Part shown: positions 1-5,818 of the stretch, one piece after another
Numbering within the stretch: position 1 is the first letter of the stretch
Layout: the number at the start of each line of letters is the position of its first letter
Made by a program: the position numbers and the translations under genes
Source: Bacteroidota bacterium
GTDB taxonomy: Bacteria; Bacteroidota; Bacteroidia; NS11-12g; UBA9320
DNA: 5,818 nt
Direction: 5' to 3'
NCBI GenBank assembly: GCA_947499775.1
Contig: CANMPY010000140.1
Coordinates: 1 to 5,818, forward strand
The notes under the pieces: model-generated
The model's database searches: none
Told to the model about the DNA's origin: nothing
Seen by the model: the letters and a program-made list of their open reading frames with translations, nothing else

Positions 1-280
1 GTTCTAGGTTTTCGATATCCGAATTTAATAAATCGGGAAGCTTCATTTTTCCTTTCACGGGGTGAGAGGCTAAATGTGATCCAATTGTAAAAAGGACTTC
101 TTGAATTTCTTGAAACAATACATTTCGTTTAATGTCTTCAATATTTCTAACACATCCAATCCATGAATTCAGTTCATCGATGGTGCCGTAAGCCTCTATG
201 CGTAAATCCGATTTTTTAACCCTTACCCCACCAATCAATGAAGTGTTGCCTGTATCGCCCGTTTTTGTGTAAATTTTCAT
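1..280 (-). CDS. PduO-type cob(I)yrinic acid a,c-diamide adenosyltransferase (ATR), 5' part only
   Basis: The gene starts at ATG 280-278 and runs off the left edge, leaving 93 full codons of a family usually about 180-200 residues long. Enzymes of this family transfer the adenosyl group of ATP to cob(I)alamin, making adenosylcobalamin in the cytoplasm. The N-terminus begins MKIYTKTGDTGNTSLIGG, the glycine/threonine-rich ATP-binding loop at the start of PduO-type ATRs. It continues with RVKKSDLRIEAYGTIDELNS (residues 20-39), the other family signature, in which R27 and the AYGTIDELN block are the conserved part. IGSHLASHP (66-74) and MKLPDL (79-84) also fit Bacteroidota ATRs. The active-site C-terminal half is outside the window. 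The start is fixed by homology and lies directly after the TAA of the upstream small gene, in the same frame, so translation is probably coupled. No separate promoter is visible. Identification is firm; the in vivo substrate (cobinamide or cobalamin) cannot be told. Confidence 0.93.
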   Translation of the reverse strand, partial: MKIYTKTGDTGNTSLIGGVRVKKSDLRIEAYGTIDELNSWIGCVRNIEDIKRNVLFQEIQEVLFTIGSHLASHPVKGKMKLPDLLNSDIENLE

Positions 281-439
281 TTATCGTGTACACTTATAAA
301 CTAATATAACCAAGGCAACACAAAACATGAGTATGGATAGTTTGTTTATTCCATGCATGGTTTTTAAATAGGAATTTGTATACGCATTTTTGTCTTTCTT
401 AAAGGTGATATACATCCAAATTTTTCTAAGTATTTCCAT
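281..439 (-). CDS. Small single-pass membrane protein, 52 aa, possibly DUF6728-like
   Basis: The 52-residue protein begins MEILRKIWMYITFKKDKNAY. A polar, basic N-terminal half (KKDKNAYTNSYLKTMHGINK) leads into one hydrophobic helix at about residues 34-48 (LSILMFCVALVILVY), ending KCTR. The likely topology is a short cytoplasmic N-terminus with a C-terminal membrane anchor. The frame stays open upstream to a TTG at 466, but ATG 439 is preferred: it is the first ATG, and the nine added residues would come from AT-rich spacer. The layout, a KKD..A.TN segment followed by a MHGIN segment before a C-terminal helix, reminds me of small Bacteroidota membrane proteins annotated DUF6728; this is from memory and unchecked. 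It lies 71 bases after purD and abuts the ATR start with no spacer. Function is unknown. Its position in an operon-like group and its protein-like composition argue that it is real. Confidence 0.7.
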   Translation of the reverse strand: MEILRKIWMYITFKKDKNAYTNSYLKTMHGINKLSILMFCVALVILVYKCTR

Positions 440-510
440 ATTTTTAAAGCTTTTTAAACTGTTCAATTTTTTTAAAGTTCCAAACTTTCTAAAAGGTTTA
501 ATCTTTACCC
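440..510 (-). other. AT-rich spacer between purD and the small gene, with a hairpin
   Basis: The spacer contains a perfect 6-bp inverted repeat, AAAGTT (474-479) and AACTTT (483-488), with loop CCA. After a two-base mismatch on each side, TTTT/AAAA pairing extends it. Read on the minus strand, the hairpin is followed by A residues rather than a U tract, so it does not look like an intrinsic terminator. Transcription from purD could continue into the two downstream genes. No TAnnTTTG box stands out here. Confidence 0.35.
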
Positions 511-1779
511 TTATAATAGGTCTTTCCCAATATCCGTTCGGTAATTCATTCCTTCAAAATTAATATTCTTTATGCTTGAATAACTTTTATCCAAAGCCTC
601 AATCATGGTTTCACCAAATGAACTTACCGCCATAACCCTTCCTCCGTTTGATTTTAATATACCATCACTTATTTTGATACCCGCATGAAAAACAATACTG
701 TTGGTTACCGTACCTATTTCAATAGGTTTTCCTTTGGTATAATCGCCAGGATATCCACCAGCAACAAGCATTATTGTGGTGCAATAGCGTTGGTCAAATT
801 GCGGCACAATTTCTGAAAAGCTTCCAGTTTTTGCTTTATTAATTATTTCACTAAAGCTGTTTTTTAGGCGGGGCAATACCACCTCGGTTTCGGGGTCGCC
901 CATTCGGCAGTTGTATTCAATCACAAACGGATTGCCATCTACATTTATCAAACCAAAGAACACAAATCCTCTGTAGTGGAACGATTCGTTTTGCAATCCA
1001 TTCATGGTTGGTTTAACAACCTGTTCAATTACTTTATTTTTAAAAGTATCATCTACAAATGAAACAGGAGATACAGCTCCCATTCCTCCCGTATTGGGGC
1101 CGGTATCGTTTTCGCCTATGCGTTTGTAATCTTTGGCTTCGGGCAATAAAATATAGTCTTTTCCGTCGGTAATGGCAAAAAATGAAACCTCTATTCCCTT
1201 TAAAAATTCTTCAATTACAATGGTACTGCTAGCTTGTCCAAATTGTCCTCTAAGCATTTCGTCTACACAATTTTCAGCTTCGGCTAGTGTTTCAGGAATA
1301 ACAACTCCTTTGCCTGCTGCCAAACCGTCAGCCTTTATAACATAAGGCGGTTTCATTGTTTTTAAAAAAGCCTTAGCTAATAATTCTTCTCCTTTTTTAA
1401 AGGATTCGTATCGAGCGGTAGGGATATTATATTTTACCATAAATTTTTTGGCAAAATCTTTACTTCCTTCTAATAATGCACCTGTTTTGTCAGGACCAAA
1501 AACATAGATGTGTTTTAATGATTCAAGGTTTTCAAAATAATTTCGTATTCCATCCACTAATGTTTCTTCGCTGCCAGGCAAAAGCGTATCGATGGAGTGG
1601 CTAATACAAAAATTGCCAATAGCTTCGAAATCTTTAAGAGACAGATCAACATTGGTGCCATATTTTGCGGTTCCTGCATTGCCGGGGGCGATAAAAATAT
1701 TTTCAGTCGAAATTTCCTGTGCCAGTTTCCATGCAAATGTACATTCTCTTCCGCCTGAGCCTAGTATTAAAATACGCAT
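511..1779 (-). CDS. purD: Phosphoribosylamine--glycine ligase (GAR synthetase)
   Basis: PurD is the cytoplasmic ATP-grasp enzyme that joins phosphoribosylamine and glycine, with ATP hydrolysis, to give glycinamide ribonucleotide, the second step of de novo purine synthesis. At 422 residues it is full length. The N-terminal domain has the loop GSGGRE (7-12) and APGNAGT (31-37). The ATP-grasp part begins at LLEGSKDFAKKF (102-113), with the nucleotide-binding segment IKADGLAAGKGVV (148-160), IEEFLKGIEVS (189-199) and the glycine-rich DYKRIGENDTGPNTGGMGA (217-235). The metal-binding family signature EYNCRMGDPETEV lies at 288-300. The C-terminal domain ends with NGGRVMAVSSFGE (378-390) and YRTDIG (413-418). 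The start ATG fits the family N-terminus exactly. One oddity is that the usually conserved His after GGRE is Cys13. It is transcribed away from secA and is probably the first gene of a group with the small membrane protein and ATR genes. A Bacteroidota-type -7 box sits about 10 bases upstream of the ATG. Confidence 0.98.
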   Translation of the reverse strand: MRILILGSGGRECTFAWKLAQEISTENIFIAPGNAGTAKYGTNVDLSLKDFEAIGNFCISHSIDTLLPGSEETLVDGIRNYFENLESLKHIYVFGPDKTGALLEGSKDFAKKFMVKYNIPTARYESFKKGEELLAKAFLKTMKPPYVIKADGLAAGKGVVIPETLAEAENCVDEMLRGQFGQASSTIVIEEFLKGIEVSFFAITDGKDYILLPEAKDYKRIGENDTGPNTGGMGAVSPVSFVDDTFKNKVIEQVVKPTMNGLQNESFHYRGFVFFGLINVDGNPFVIEYNCRMGDPETEVVLPRLKNSFSEIINKAKTGSFSEIVPQFDQRYCTTIMLVAGGYPGDYTKGKPIEIGTVTNSIVFHAGIKISDGILKSNGGRVMAVSSFGETMIEALDKSYSSIKNINFEGMNYRTDIGKDLL

Positions 1780-1789
1780 AATTTTTCTG

Positions 1790-1797
1790 CAAAAATA
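1790..1797 (-). promoter_or_regulatory. Candidate purD promoter -7 box
   Basis: On the minus strand this reads TATTTTTG, an exact match to the Bacteroidota -7 consensus TAnnTTTG, ending 10 bases before the purD ATG. No TTTG is visible at the expected -33 position, so the promoter is incomplete by consensus. If it is used, the transcript would have a leader of only a few bases. Confidence 0.4.
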
Positions 1798-1833
1798 GAT
1801 TTGAAAATTTGAAAATTTTGAGATTTGAAAATT
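1797..1833. repeat. Short TTTGAAAA repeats upstream of purD
   Basis: TTTGAAAA occurs at 1800-1807, 1808-1815 and 1824-1831. The longer unit AGATTTGAAAATT is perfectly repeated at 1797-1809 and 1821-1833, 24 bases apart. The copies lie directly upstream of the candidate purD -7 box and overlap its last base. From memory, similar AT-rich TTTGAAAAT strings are common in Bacteroidota intergenic DNA; their role is not clear. Confidence 0.6.
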
Positions 1834-2048
1834 AACTTAATATAAATAATAATTAGTGTACAAATAGAGGTGACTTTTTTATGCCTCCGGCATATACTAA
1901 TTTTAAGCTAATCGTTTGAATTTTATAGTTTATAAAACTTTTGTGCTTCATGCTCCCGTTTATTGCTTTGGCCAGAGGCCAGATTGAAAGTCACTTGCGG
2001 GATAATAGCGCCAGCGTGGCAATAACAATCAAAGCATGATGGGTACTT

Positions 2049-2067
2049 CCCCAATAAAAAATTGGGG
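2049..2067. repeat. Perfect 7-bp inverted repeat with A5 loop
   Basis: CCCCAAT and ATTGGGG flank a loop of five A residues. This is the strongest perfect hairpin in the window outside genes. A T tract does not follow on either strand, so it is more likely part of a structured or repeat element than a terminator. Confidence 0.6.
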
Positions 2068-2192
2068 CAAGCTGCTGTTTTTAGCATGGCGGCTATGGAA
2101 TGCTGCCCTATATAATGCAGCAAGGATTTTTGGCTGTATATGGTTCGGACATATTGCTATCAACTTTGCATAAACAACTCCAAACTTTCTAC

Positions 2193-2200
2193 GATATTTG
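2193..2200 (+). promoter_or_regulatory. Weak candidate secA promoter -7 box
   Basis: GATATTTG differs at one position from the Bacteroidota -7 consensus TAnnTTTG. A TTTG at 2165-2168 could serve as the -33 element, but the 24-base spacing is longer than the usual 19-21. If it is used, the secA leader would be about 35 bases. This is a tentative call: other one-mismatch boxes occur in the same region, for example CAACTTTG at 2161-2168. Confidence 0.2.
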
Positions 2201-2241
2201 CACAATTATTTTTTGGAACACAATTTGAGTAAAATAGACCT

Positions 2242-5200
2242 ATGATAGCAACCCTAGTAAAAAGCATAACTAACCTTTTTGGAAATAAGTCGGAACGCGA
2301 TGTAAAAGATTTGTGGCCAATAGTTGCTGAAATCAACACGCATTTTGAAAGCTATGCCACATTAAGCAATGACGCATTACGCGCTAAAACACAAGAGTTT
2401 AAACAGCGAATTGCCGAATATTTAACAGATATTAATAGTCGAATAGAGGCCTTAAAAACAGAAGGCGACCATTTAAATACCGAAGAAATAGGACGCAAGC
2501 ATGAGGTTTATGATCAAATTGATAAATTAGATAAGGATAAAGATCAGCGCCTTGAAGAAATATTAAAAGAACTTTTGCCCGAAGCTTTTGCTGTGGTAAA
2601 AGAAACAAGCAGACGATTTTCGGAAAATTCTGAACTAGAAGTAAGCATTTCTCAGATGGATAGGGAATTAGCCATTAAAGAGGATTTTGTTGAGATACGC
2701 GGAACGAATGCCATTTATAAGAACTCATGGAATGCTGCTGGATTAACGGTTAATTGGAATATGGTACATTATGATGTACAGCTAATCGGAGGTATGGTAT
2801 TGCATTCGGGTAAAATATCGGAAATGGCCACTGGCGAAGGAAAAACATTAGTGTCAACGCTGCCTGCCTATCTTAATGCATTGGGTGGTAGAGGGGTGCA
2901 TATTGTAACGGTAAATGATTACTTGGCAAGGCGCGACTGCGAGTGGAATGGGCCACTTTTTAAGTTTCATGGATTAAAAGTTGATTGCATCGATTATCAT
3001 CAGCCTAATTCTCCTGAAAGGCGCAAAGCCTATCAAGCCGACATCACTTATGGTACCAATAATGAATTTGGTTTTGATTATTTGCGCGATAATATGTGCC
3101 ATGATCCGGAGGAATTAGTTCAACATAAGCATCATTTTGCAATGGTAGATGAGGTGGATTCAGTATTAATTGACGATGCCCGAACCCCTTTGATAATTTC
3201 GGGACCGGTACCAAAAGGCGATCAGCATGAATTTGCCAATTTGAAACCAAGGATTGAAAAAATTGTAGAAGCGCAAAAAAAATATGTCAGTTCGGCTGTA
3301 TTAGAAGCAAAACGATTAATAGATGCGGGAGATGAAAAAGGGGGAGGATTGGCATTACTAAGGGCCCAAAGAGGATTGCCCAAAAACAAAGCGTTAATTA
3401 AATATTTTGGCGAAACGGGTATTAAGTCCATTTTTACAAAATCAGAAAGTTATCATTTACAAGATCAACAGCGCGAAATGCCAAAAGCTGATGCTGAACT
3501 CTATTTTACAATAGATGAGAAAAATAATAGCATTGAATTAACGGATAAAGGCATCGACATGATAACGTCGTCAAGCGAGGATAAACATTTTTTTATATTG
3601 CCAGATGTGGGTTCTGAAATTGCTGAAATTGAAAAGTTGGTGCTTGATGAAAAAGAAAAATCCATAAAAAAGGAAGAGTTGATGCGAGAATTCTCCATAA
3701 AATCGGAACGCATTCATTCCATTAATCAACTGTTAAAAGCCTATACCCTTTTTGAGCGCGATATTGAATATATTGTTGTTGATGGTAAAATAAAAATTGT
3801 AGATGAGCAAACGGGAAGGGTTTTGGACGGTAGGCGGTATTCTGATGGTTTACACCAAGCTATAGAGGCCAAAGAAAATGTTAAGGTTGAAAATGCTACT
3901 CAAACATTTGCCAGTATCACCTTGCAGAATTTTTTCAGAATGTACCATAAGTTAGCCGGAATGACAGGTACTGCCGAAACAGAAGCTGGAGAACTTTGGT
4001 CTATTTACAAATTAGATGTAGTTGTTATTCCTGCCAATAAACAAATAACGCGAAGTGATAAACAAGATTTAGTATATAAAACTAAGCGGGAAAAATACAA
4101 TGCCGTTATTGATGAAATCGTAGATTTAACGAGTAAAGGTCGTCCGGTTTTGGTTGGAACTACTTCGGTTGAAATTTCAGAATTGTTAAGTAAAATGTTG
4201 TCGATGCGCAAAATAAAACACAATGTTTTAAATGCAAAACAACATCAACGTGAAGCTGATATTGTAGCTGAAGCAGGGCACGCCTCATCGGTAACCATTG
4301 CCACCAACATGGCAGGAAGGGGCACGGACATAAAATTAGGAATAGGGGTAAAAGAAGCAGGTGGTTTGGCCATTATAGGTACCGAACGCCATGAAAGCCG
4401 ACGCGTAGACAGGCAGCTTCGCGGTAGGGCAGGACGACAAGGTGATCCAGGTAGTTCTCAGTTTTTTGTAAGTTTAGAAGATGATTTGATGCGCTTATTT
4501 GGGAGCGAACGCGTTTCTAAAATAATGGATAGATTTGGATACAAAGAAGGGGAAGTTATTCAGCACTCCATGATTTCGAAAACAATTGAACGTTCGCAGA
4601 AAAAAGTAGAACAAAATAATTTTGGCACGCGTAAACGCTTGCTCGAATACGACGATGTAATGAATAAGCAACGAACGGTCATTTACGCCTTGCGAAAAAA
4701 TGCATTATTTGGCGATCGGTTATCGGTTGATTTAAATAATATGCTTTATCAATGGTGTCACGAAAAGACCATTCAAATGAAAGAAGAAGCGAATTATGGG
4801 GATTATAAAATGGAAATTTTACGCAATATGGCCTATGATCCGGAGGTTTCGGAAGAGGATTTTAATAAGCTCAAAGACGAAGAATTATCTGAAAACTTAT
4901 TTGATTCGCTCAATGCACATTATGTAAATAAATCAATGCATATAAGGCAATCAGCTGTTTCTGTTTTCAAACGCATGCAAGCTGAAAAGAACGGACAAAT
5001 AGAAAATATAGTGGTTCCGTTTACCGATGGCGTAAAAACATTAAATGTTGTGTCAAATGTTGTTAATACACTAGCTTCGGATGGTCGTGAATTGATCGTT
5101 AATTTTGAAAAATATGTAACCTTATCGAGTATTGATGAGCATTGGAAAGAGCATTTGCGAGAGTTAGATGATTTAAAGCAAGCTGTAGCTACAGCTTATT

Positions 5201-5562
5201 TAGAACAGAAAGATCCTTTATTAATTTATAAGCAAGAATCGTTTAATTTATTTGGCGAAATGATTTCGACCTTGAACCATGAAATTCTTACCATGATTTT
5301 TAAAGGGTTTATTCCAAATAGCAATGAGGATGATTTGCATGAGGCCAGGCAATTGAGGCAAAAGACCGATATGAGTCGATTAAAAACAACCCGCGACGAT
5401 GTTGGTCAGCCTAATCCAAACCAACAAGCGATTAATCAATCTGCGCCTCAAGCTATACACCAAAATCCTTTAATTGCAGGACCCAAGGTTGGAAGGAATG
5501 ATGCATGCCCTTGCGGTAGCGGACAAAAGTTTAAAAAATGCCACGGAAAAGAAATTGCATAA
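2242..5562 (+). CDS. secA: Protein translocase ATPase subunit SecA, Bacteroidota long form
   Basis: SecA is the cytoplasmic and membrane-associated ATPase that pushes unfolded preproteins through SecYEG. Visible in order are: HYDVQLIGG (176-184); Walker A MATGEGKT (195-202); TVNDYLARRD (223-232); TYGTNNEFGFDYLRD (269-283); Walker B DEVD (303-306) followed by DDARTPLIISGP; a preprotein-crosslinking domain from about 321; TLQNFFRMY (560-568) and LAGMTGTA (571-578); the NBD2 motif MAGRGTD (690-696); and QLRGRAGRQGDPG (725-737), which holds the arginine-finger region. The helical scaffold and two-helix finger include IDEHWKEHL (964-972). The tail binds zinc and SecB through CxCx8CH (C1089, C1091, C1100, H1101). 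At 1106 residues it exceeds the roughly 900 of E. coli SecA because of added segments at about 60-105, 122-173 and 335-418. Such insertions are normal for Bacteroidota. The start ATG matches family N-termini, and there is no Shine-Dalgarno sequence. All catalytic motifs are intact. Confidence 0.99.
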   Translation: MIATLVKSITNLFGNKSERDVKDLWPIVAEINTHFESYATLSNDALRAKTQEFKQRIAEYLTDINSRIEALKTEGDHLNTEEIGRKHEVYDQIDKLDKDKDQRLEEILKELLPEAFAVVKETSRRFSENSELEVSISQMDRELAIKEDFVEIRGTNAIYKNSWNAAGLTVNWNMVHYDVQLIGGMVLHSGKISEMATGEGKTLVSTLPAYLNALGGRGVHIVTVNDYLARRDCEWNGPLFKFHGLKVDCIDYHQPNSPERRKAYQADITYGTNNEFGFDYLRDNMCHDPEELVQHKHHFAMVDEVDSVLIDDARTPLIISGPVPKGDQHEFANLKPRIEKIVEAQKKYVSSAVLEAKRLIDAGDEKGGGLALLRAQRGLPKNKALIKYFGETGIKSIFTKSESYHLQDQQREMPKADAELYFTIDEKNNSIELTDKGIDMITSSSEDKHFFILPDVGSEIAEIEKLVLDEKEKSIKKEELMREFSIKSERIHSINQLLKAYTLFERDIEYIVVDGKIKIVDEQTGRVLDGRRYSDGLHQAIEAKENVKVENATQTFASITLQNFFRMYHKLAGMTGTAETEAGELWSIYKLDVVVIPANKQITRSDKQDLVYKTKREKYNAVIDEIVDLTSKGRPVLVGTTSVEISELLSKMLSMRKIKHNVLNAKQHQREADIVAEAGHASSVTIATNMAGRGTDIKLGIGVKEAGGLAIIGTERHESRRVDRQLRGRAGRQGDPGSSQFFVSLEDDLMRLFGSERVSKIMDRFGYKEGEVIQHSMISKTIERSQKKVEQNNFGTRKRLLEYDDVMNKQRTVIYALRKNALFGDRLSVDLNNMLYQWCHEKTIQMKEEANYGDYKMEILRNMAYDPEVSEEDFNKLKDEELSENLFDSLNAHYVNKSMHIRQSAVSVFKRMQAEKNGQIENIVVPFTDGVKTLNVVSNVVNTLASDGRELIVNFEKYVTLSSIDEHWKEHLRELDDLKQAVATAYLEQKDPLLIYKQESFNLFGEMISTLNHEILTMIFKGFIPNSNEDDLHEARQLRQKTDMSRLKTTRDDVGQPNPNQQAINQSAPQAIHQNPLIAGPKVGRNDACPCGSGQKFKKCHGKEIA

Positions 5563-5565
5563 ATT

Positions 5566-5571
5566 AGGAGG
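5566..5571 (+). promoter_or_regulatory. AGGAGG Shine-Dalgarno-like sequence at unusual spacing
   Basis: A perfect AGGAGG lies in the 10-base gap after secA. It is only 1 base from the first ATG (5573) of the next gene and 13 bases from the next in-frame ATG (5585), so neither spacing is ideal. Most Bacteroidota genes, including the others here, lack such a site, so it may be incidental. Confidence 0.35.
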
Positions 5572-5572
5572 T

Positions 5573-5818
5573 ATGAAATATATTATGTTAGGCTTAGTAA
5601 TTTGTATGTGTTGCAGCTCACTTTTGGCGCAAGGCAAGATTGAAATAGTAGCGGACTCGCAATTATATGAAGTGGTAAAAATACGCCACGAACGAAAGAA
5701 AGCCGCCGATGCCAAACCCGACACATTACAAGTTCAGGGTTACAGGGTTCAGGTTTTTTTTAGCAACGACCGAAAAAAGGCTTACGCTATGCGCGATAAA
5801 GCGATTAGGTTATATCCC
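5573..5818 (+). CDS. Exported SPOR-like domain protein, 5' part only
   Basis: The frame begins 10 bases after the secA stop and runs off the right edge after 82 codons. The first 19 residues (MKYIMLGLVICMCCSSLLA) form a signal peptide with a lysine, a hydrophobic core and a probable signal peptidase I site before Q20. After a charged linker comes GYRVQVFFSNDRKKAYAMRD (56-75), then KAIRLYP. The pattern GYRVQ(V/I)FF, then a basic helix with alanines, then LYP is the beta-strand/helix start of SPOR-type domains as seen in short periplasmic Bacteroidota proteins. SPOR domains of other bacteria bind denuded peptidoglycan; whether this one does is unknown. ATG 5573 is preferred because it gives a normal signal peptide; ATG 5585 would remove the lysine-bearing N-region. 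The short gap suggests co-transcription with secA. The Cys residues lack a proper lipobox, so it is probably soluble. Confidence 0.75.
   Translation, partial: MKYIMLGLVICMCCSSLLAQGKIEIVADSQLYEVVKIRHERKKAADAKPDTLQVQGYRVQVFFSNDRKKAYAMRDKAIRLYP

Larger units (their letters stand above)
1780..2241. other. Divergent purD-secA intergenic region with GC-richer structured core
   Basis: These 462 bases hold no gene I can identify. Bases 1781-1860 have only 12 G or C by hand count, but 1951-2150 have 93 of 200. The core contains inverted repeats: TATGCC/GGCATA (1880-1885, 1889-1894), TTTGGCC/GGCCAGA with one T-G pair (1967-1973, 1977-1983), GCCA/TGGC (2010-2013, 2017-2020), CCCCAAT/ATTGGGG (2049-2055, 2061-2067), a wobble-containing 9-bp stem (2070-2078, 2086-2094), and TGCTGC/GCAGCA (2101-2106, 2117-2122). 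None is followed by a T tract on either strand, so these are not intrinsic terminators. A 66-codon minus-strand frame starting at TTG 2123 and a 45-codon plus-strand frame (2036-2173) overlap here; neither resembles a family I know. Promoters of both flanking genes must lie somewhere in this region. Confidence 0.6.

Noticed and set aside
440..466. TTG 466 as start of the small membrane protein
   Set aside because: It would add nine residues from AT-rich spacer; ATG 439 gives a cleaner protein.
479..491. 13-base sequence TCCAAACTTTCTA, repeated at 2179-2191
   Set aside because: Only two copies, in AT-rich spacers, with no similarity beyond the match; probably chance.
1592..1798. Plus-strand open frame opposite the purD 5' end
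   Set aside because: It is a reverse-strand shadow of purD.
1880..1894. TATGCC/GGCATA hairpin as an intrinsic terminator
   Set aside because: The T run precedes the hairpin on the plus strand, and A residues follow it on the minus strand, so the polarity is wrong for both.
1923..2123. 66-codon minus-strand open frame in the intergenic region
   Set aside because: It starts at TTG, resembles no family I know, spans the hairpins, and overlaps an equally open frame on the other strand. More likely repeat-derived or chance.
3044..4223. Four minus-strand open frames inside secA
   Set aside because: They are antisense shadows of a fully conserved SecA reading frame, with no family resemblance.
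5573..5632. Lipoprotein signal at the Cys residues of the SPOR-like protein
   Set aside because: The residues before each Cys do not fit a lipobox with G, A or S at -1; LLA-Q fits signal peptidase I.
5470..5724. 84-codon minus-strand open frame at the secA end
   Set aside because: It runs antisense across the secA zinc tail and the signal peptide of the next gene, both of which are convincing on the plus strand.

Overview
This window looks like chromosomal housekeeping DNA from a member of the Bacteroidota; I cannot place it to class. The evidence is: a SecA of 1106 residues carrying the extra segments typical of Bacteroidota SecA; coding DNA of roughly 40% GC with very AT-rich gaps; a TATTTTTG match to the Bacteroidota -7 box (TAnnTTTG) just upstream of purD; almost no Shine-Dalgarno sequences; and a short SPOR-type exported protein of the Bacteroidota kind after secA.

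Layout. A minus-strand group reads right to left: purD (1779 to 511), a small one-helix membrane protein (439 to 281), and the 5' end of a PduO-type cobalamin adenosyltransferase (280, running off the left edge). A 462-base divergent intergenic region (1780-2241) follows. On the plus strand come secA (2242-5562) and, after 10 bases, the start of a secreted SPOR-like protein that runs off the right edge.

How the genes relate. purD makes glycinamide ribonucleotide in purine synthesis. The small membrane protein and the adenosyltransferase are joined as TAA-ATG in the same frame, so they are probably translated together. secA encodes the ATPase motor of the Sec translocon. The downstream gene product has a signal peptide and so would be a client of that machinery. 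No shared pathway links the two divergent groups.

The least explained part is the intergenic region. Its purD-proximal end is very AT-rich with TTTGAAAA repeats. Its middle, about 1950-2150, is richer in GC (93 of 200 bases by hand count) and holds a run of hairpins and two short overlapping open frames on opposite strands. One of these is a 45-codon plus-strand frame ending 68 bases before secA. It could be a decayed or dispersed repeat, a structured leader, or chance. I see no clear novel system, CRISPR array, insertion sequence, tRNA or rRNA.
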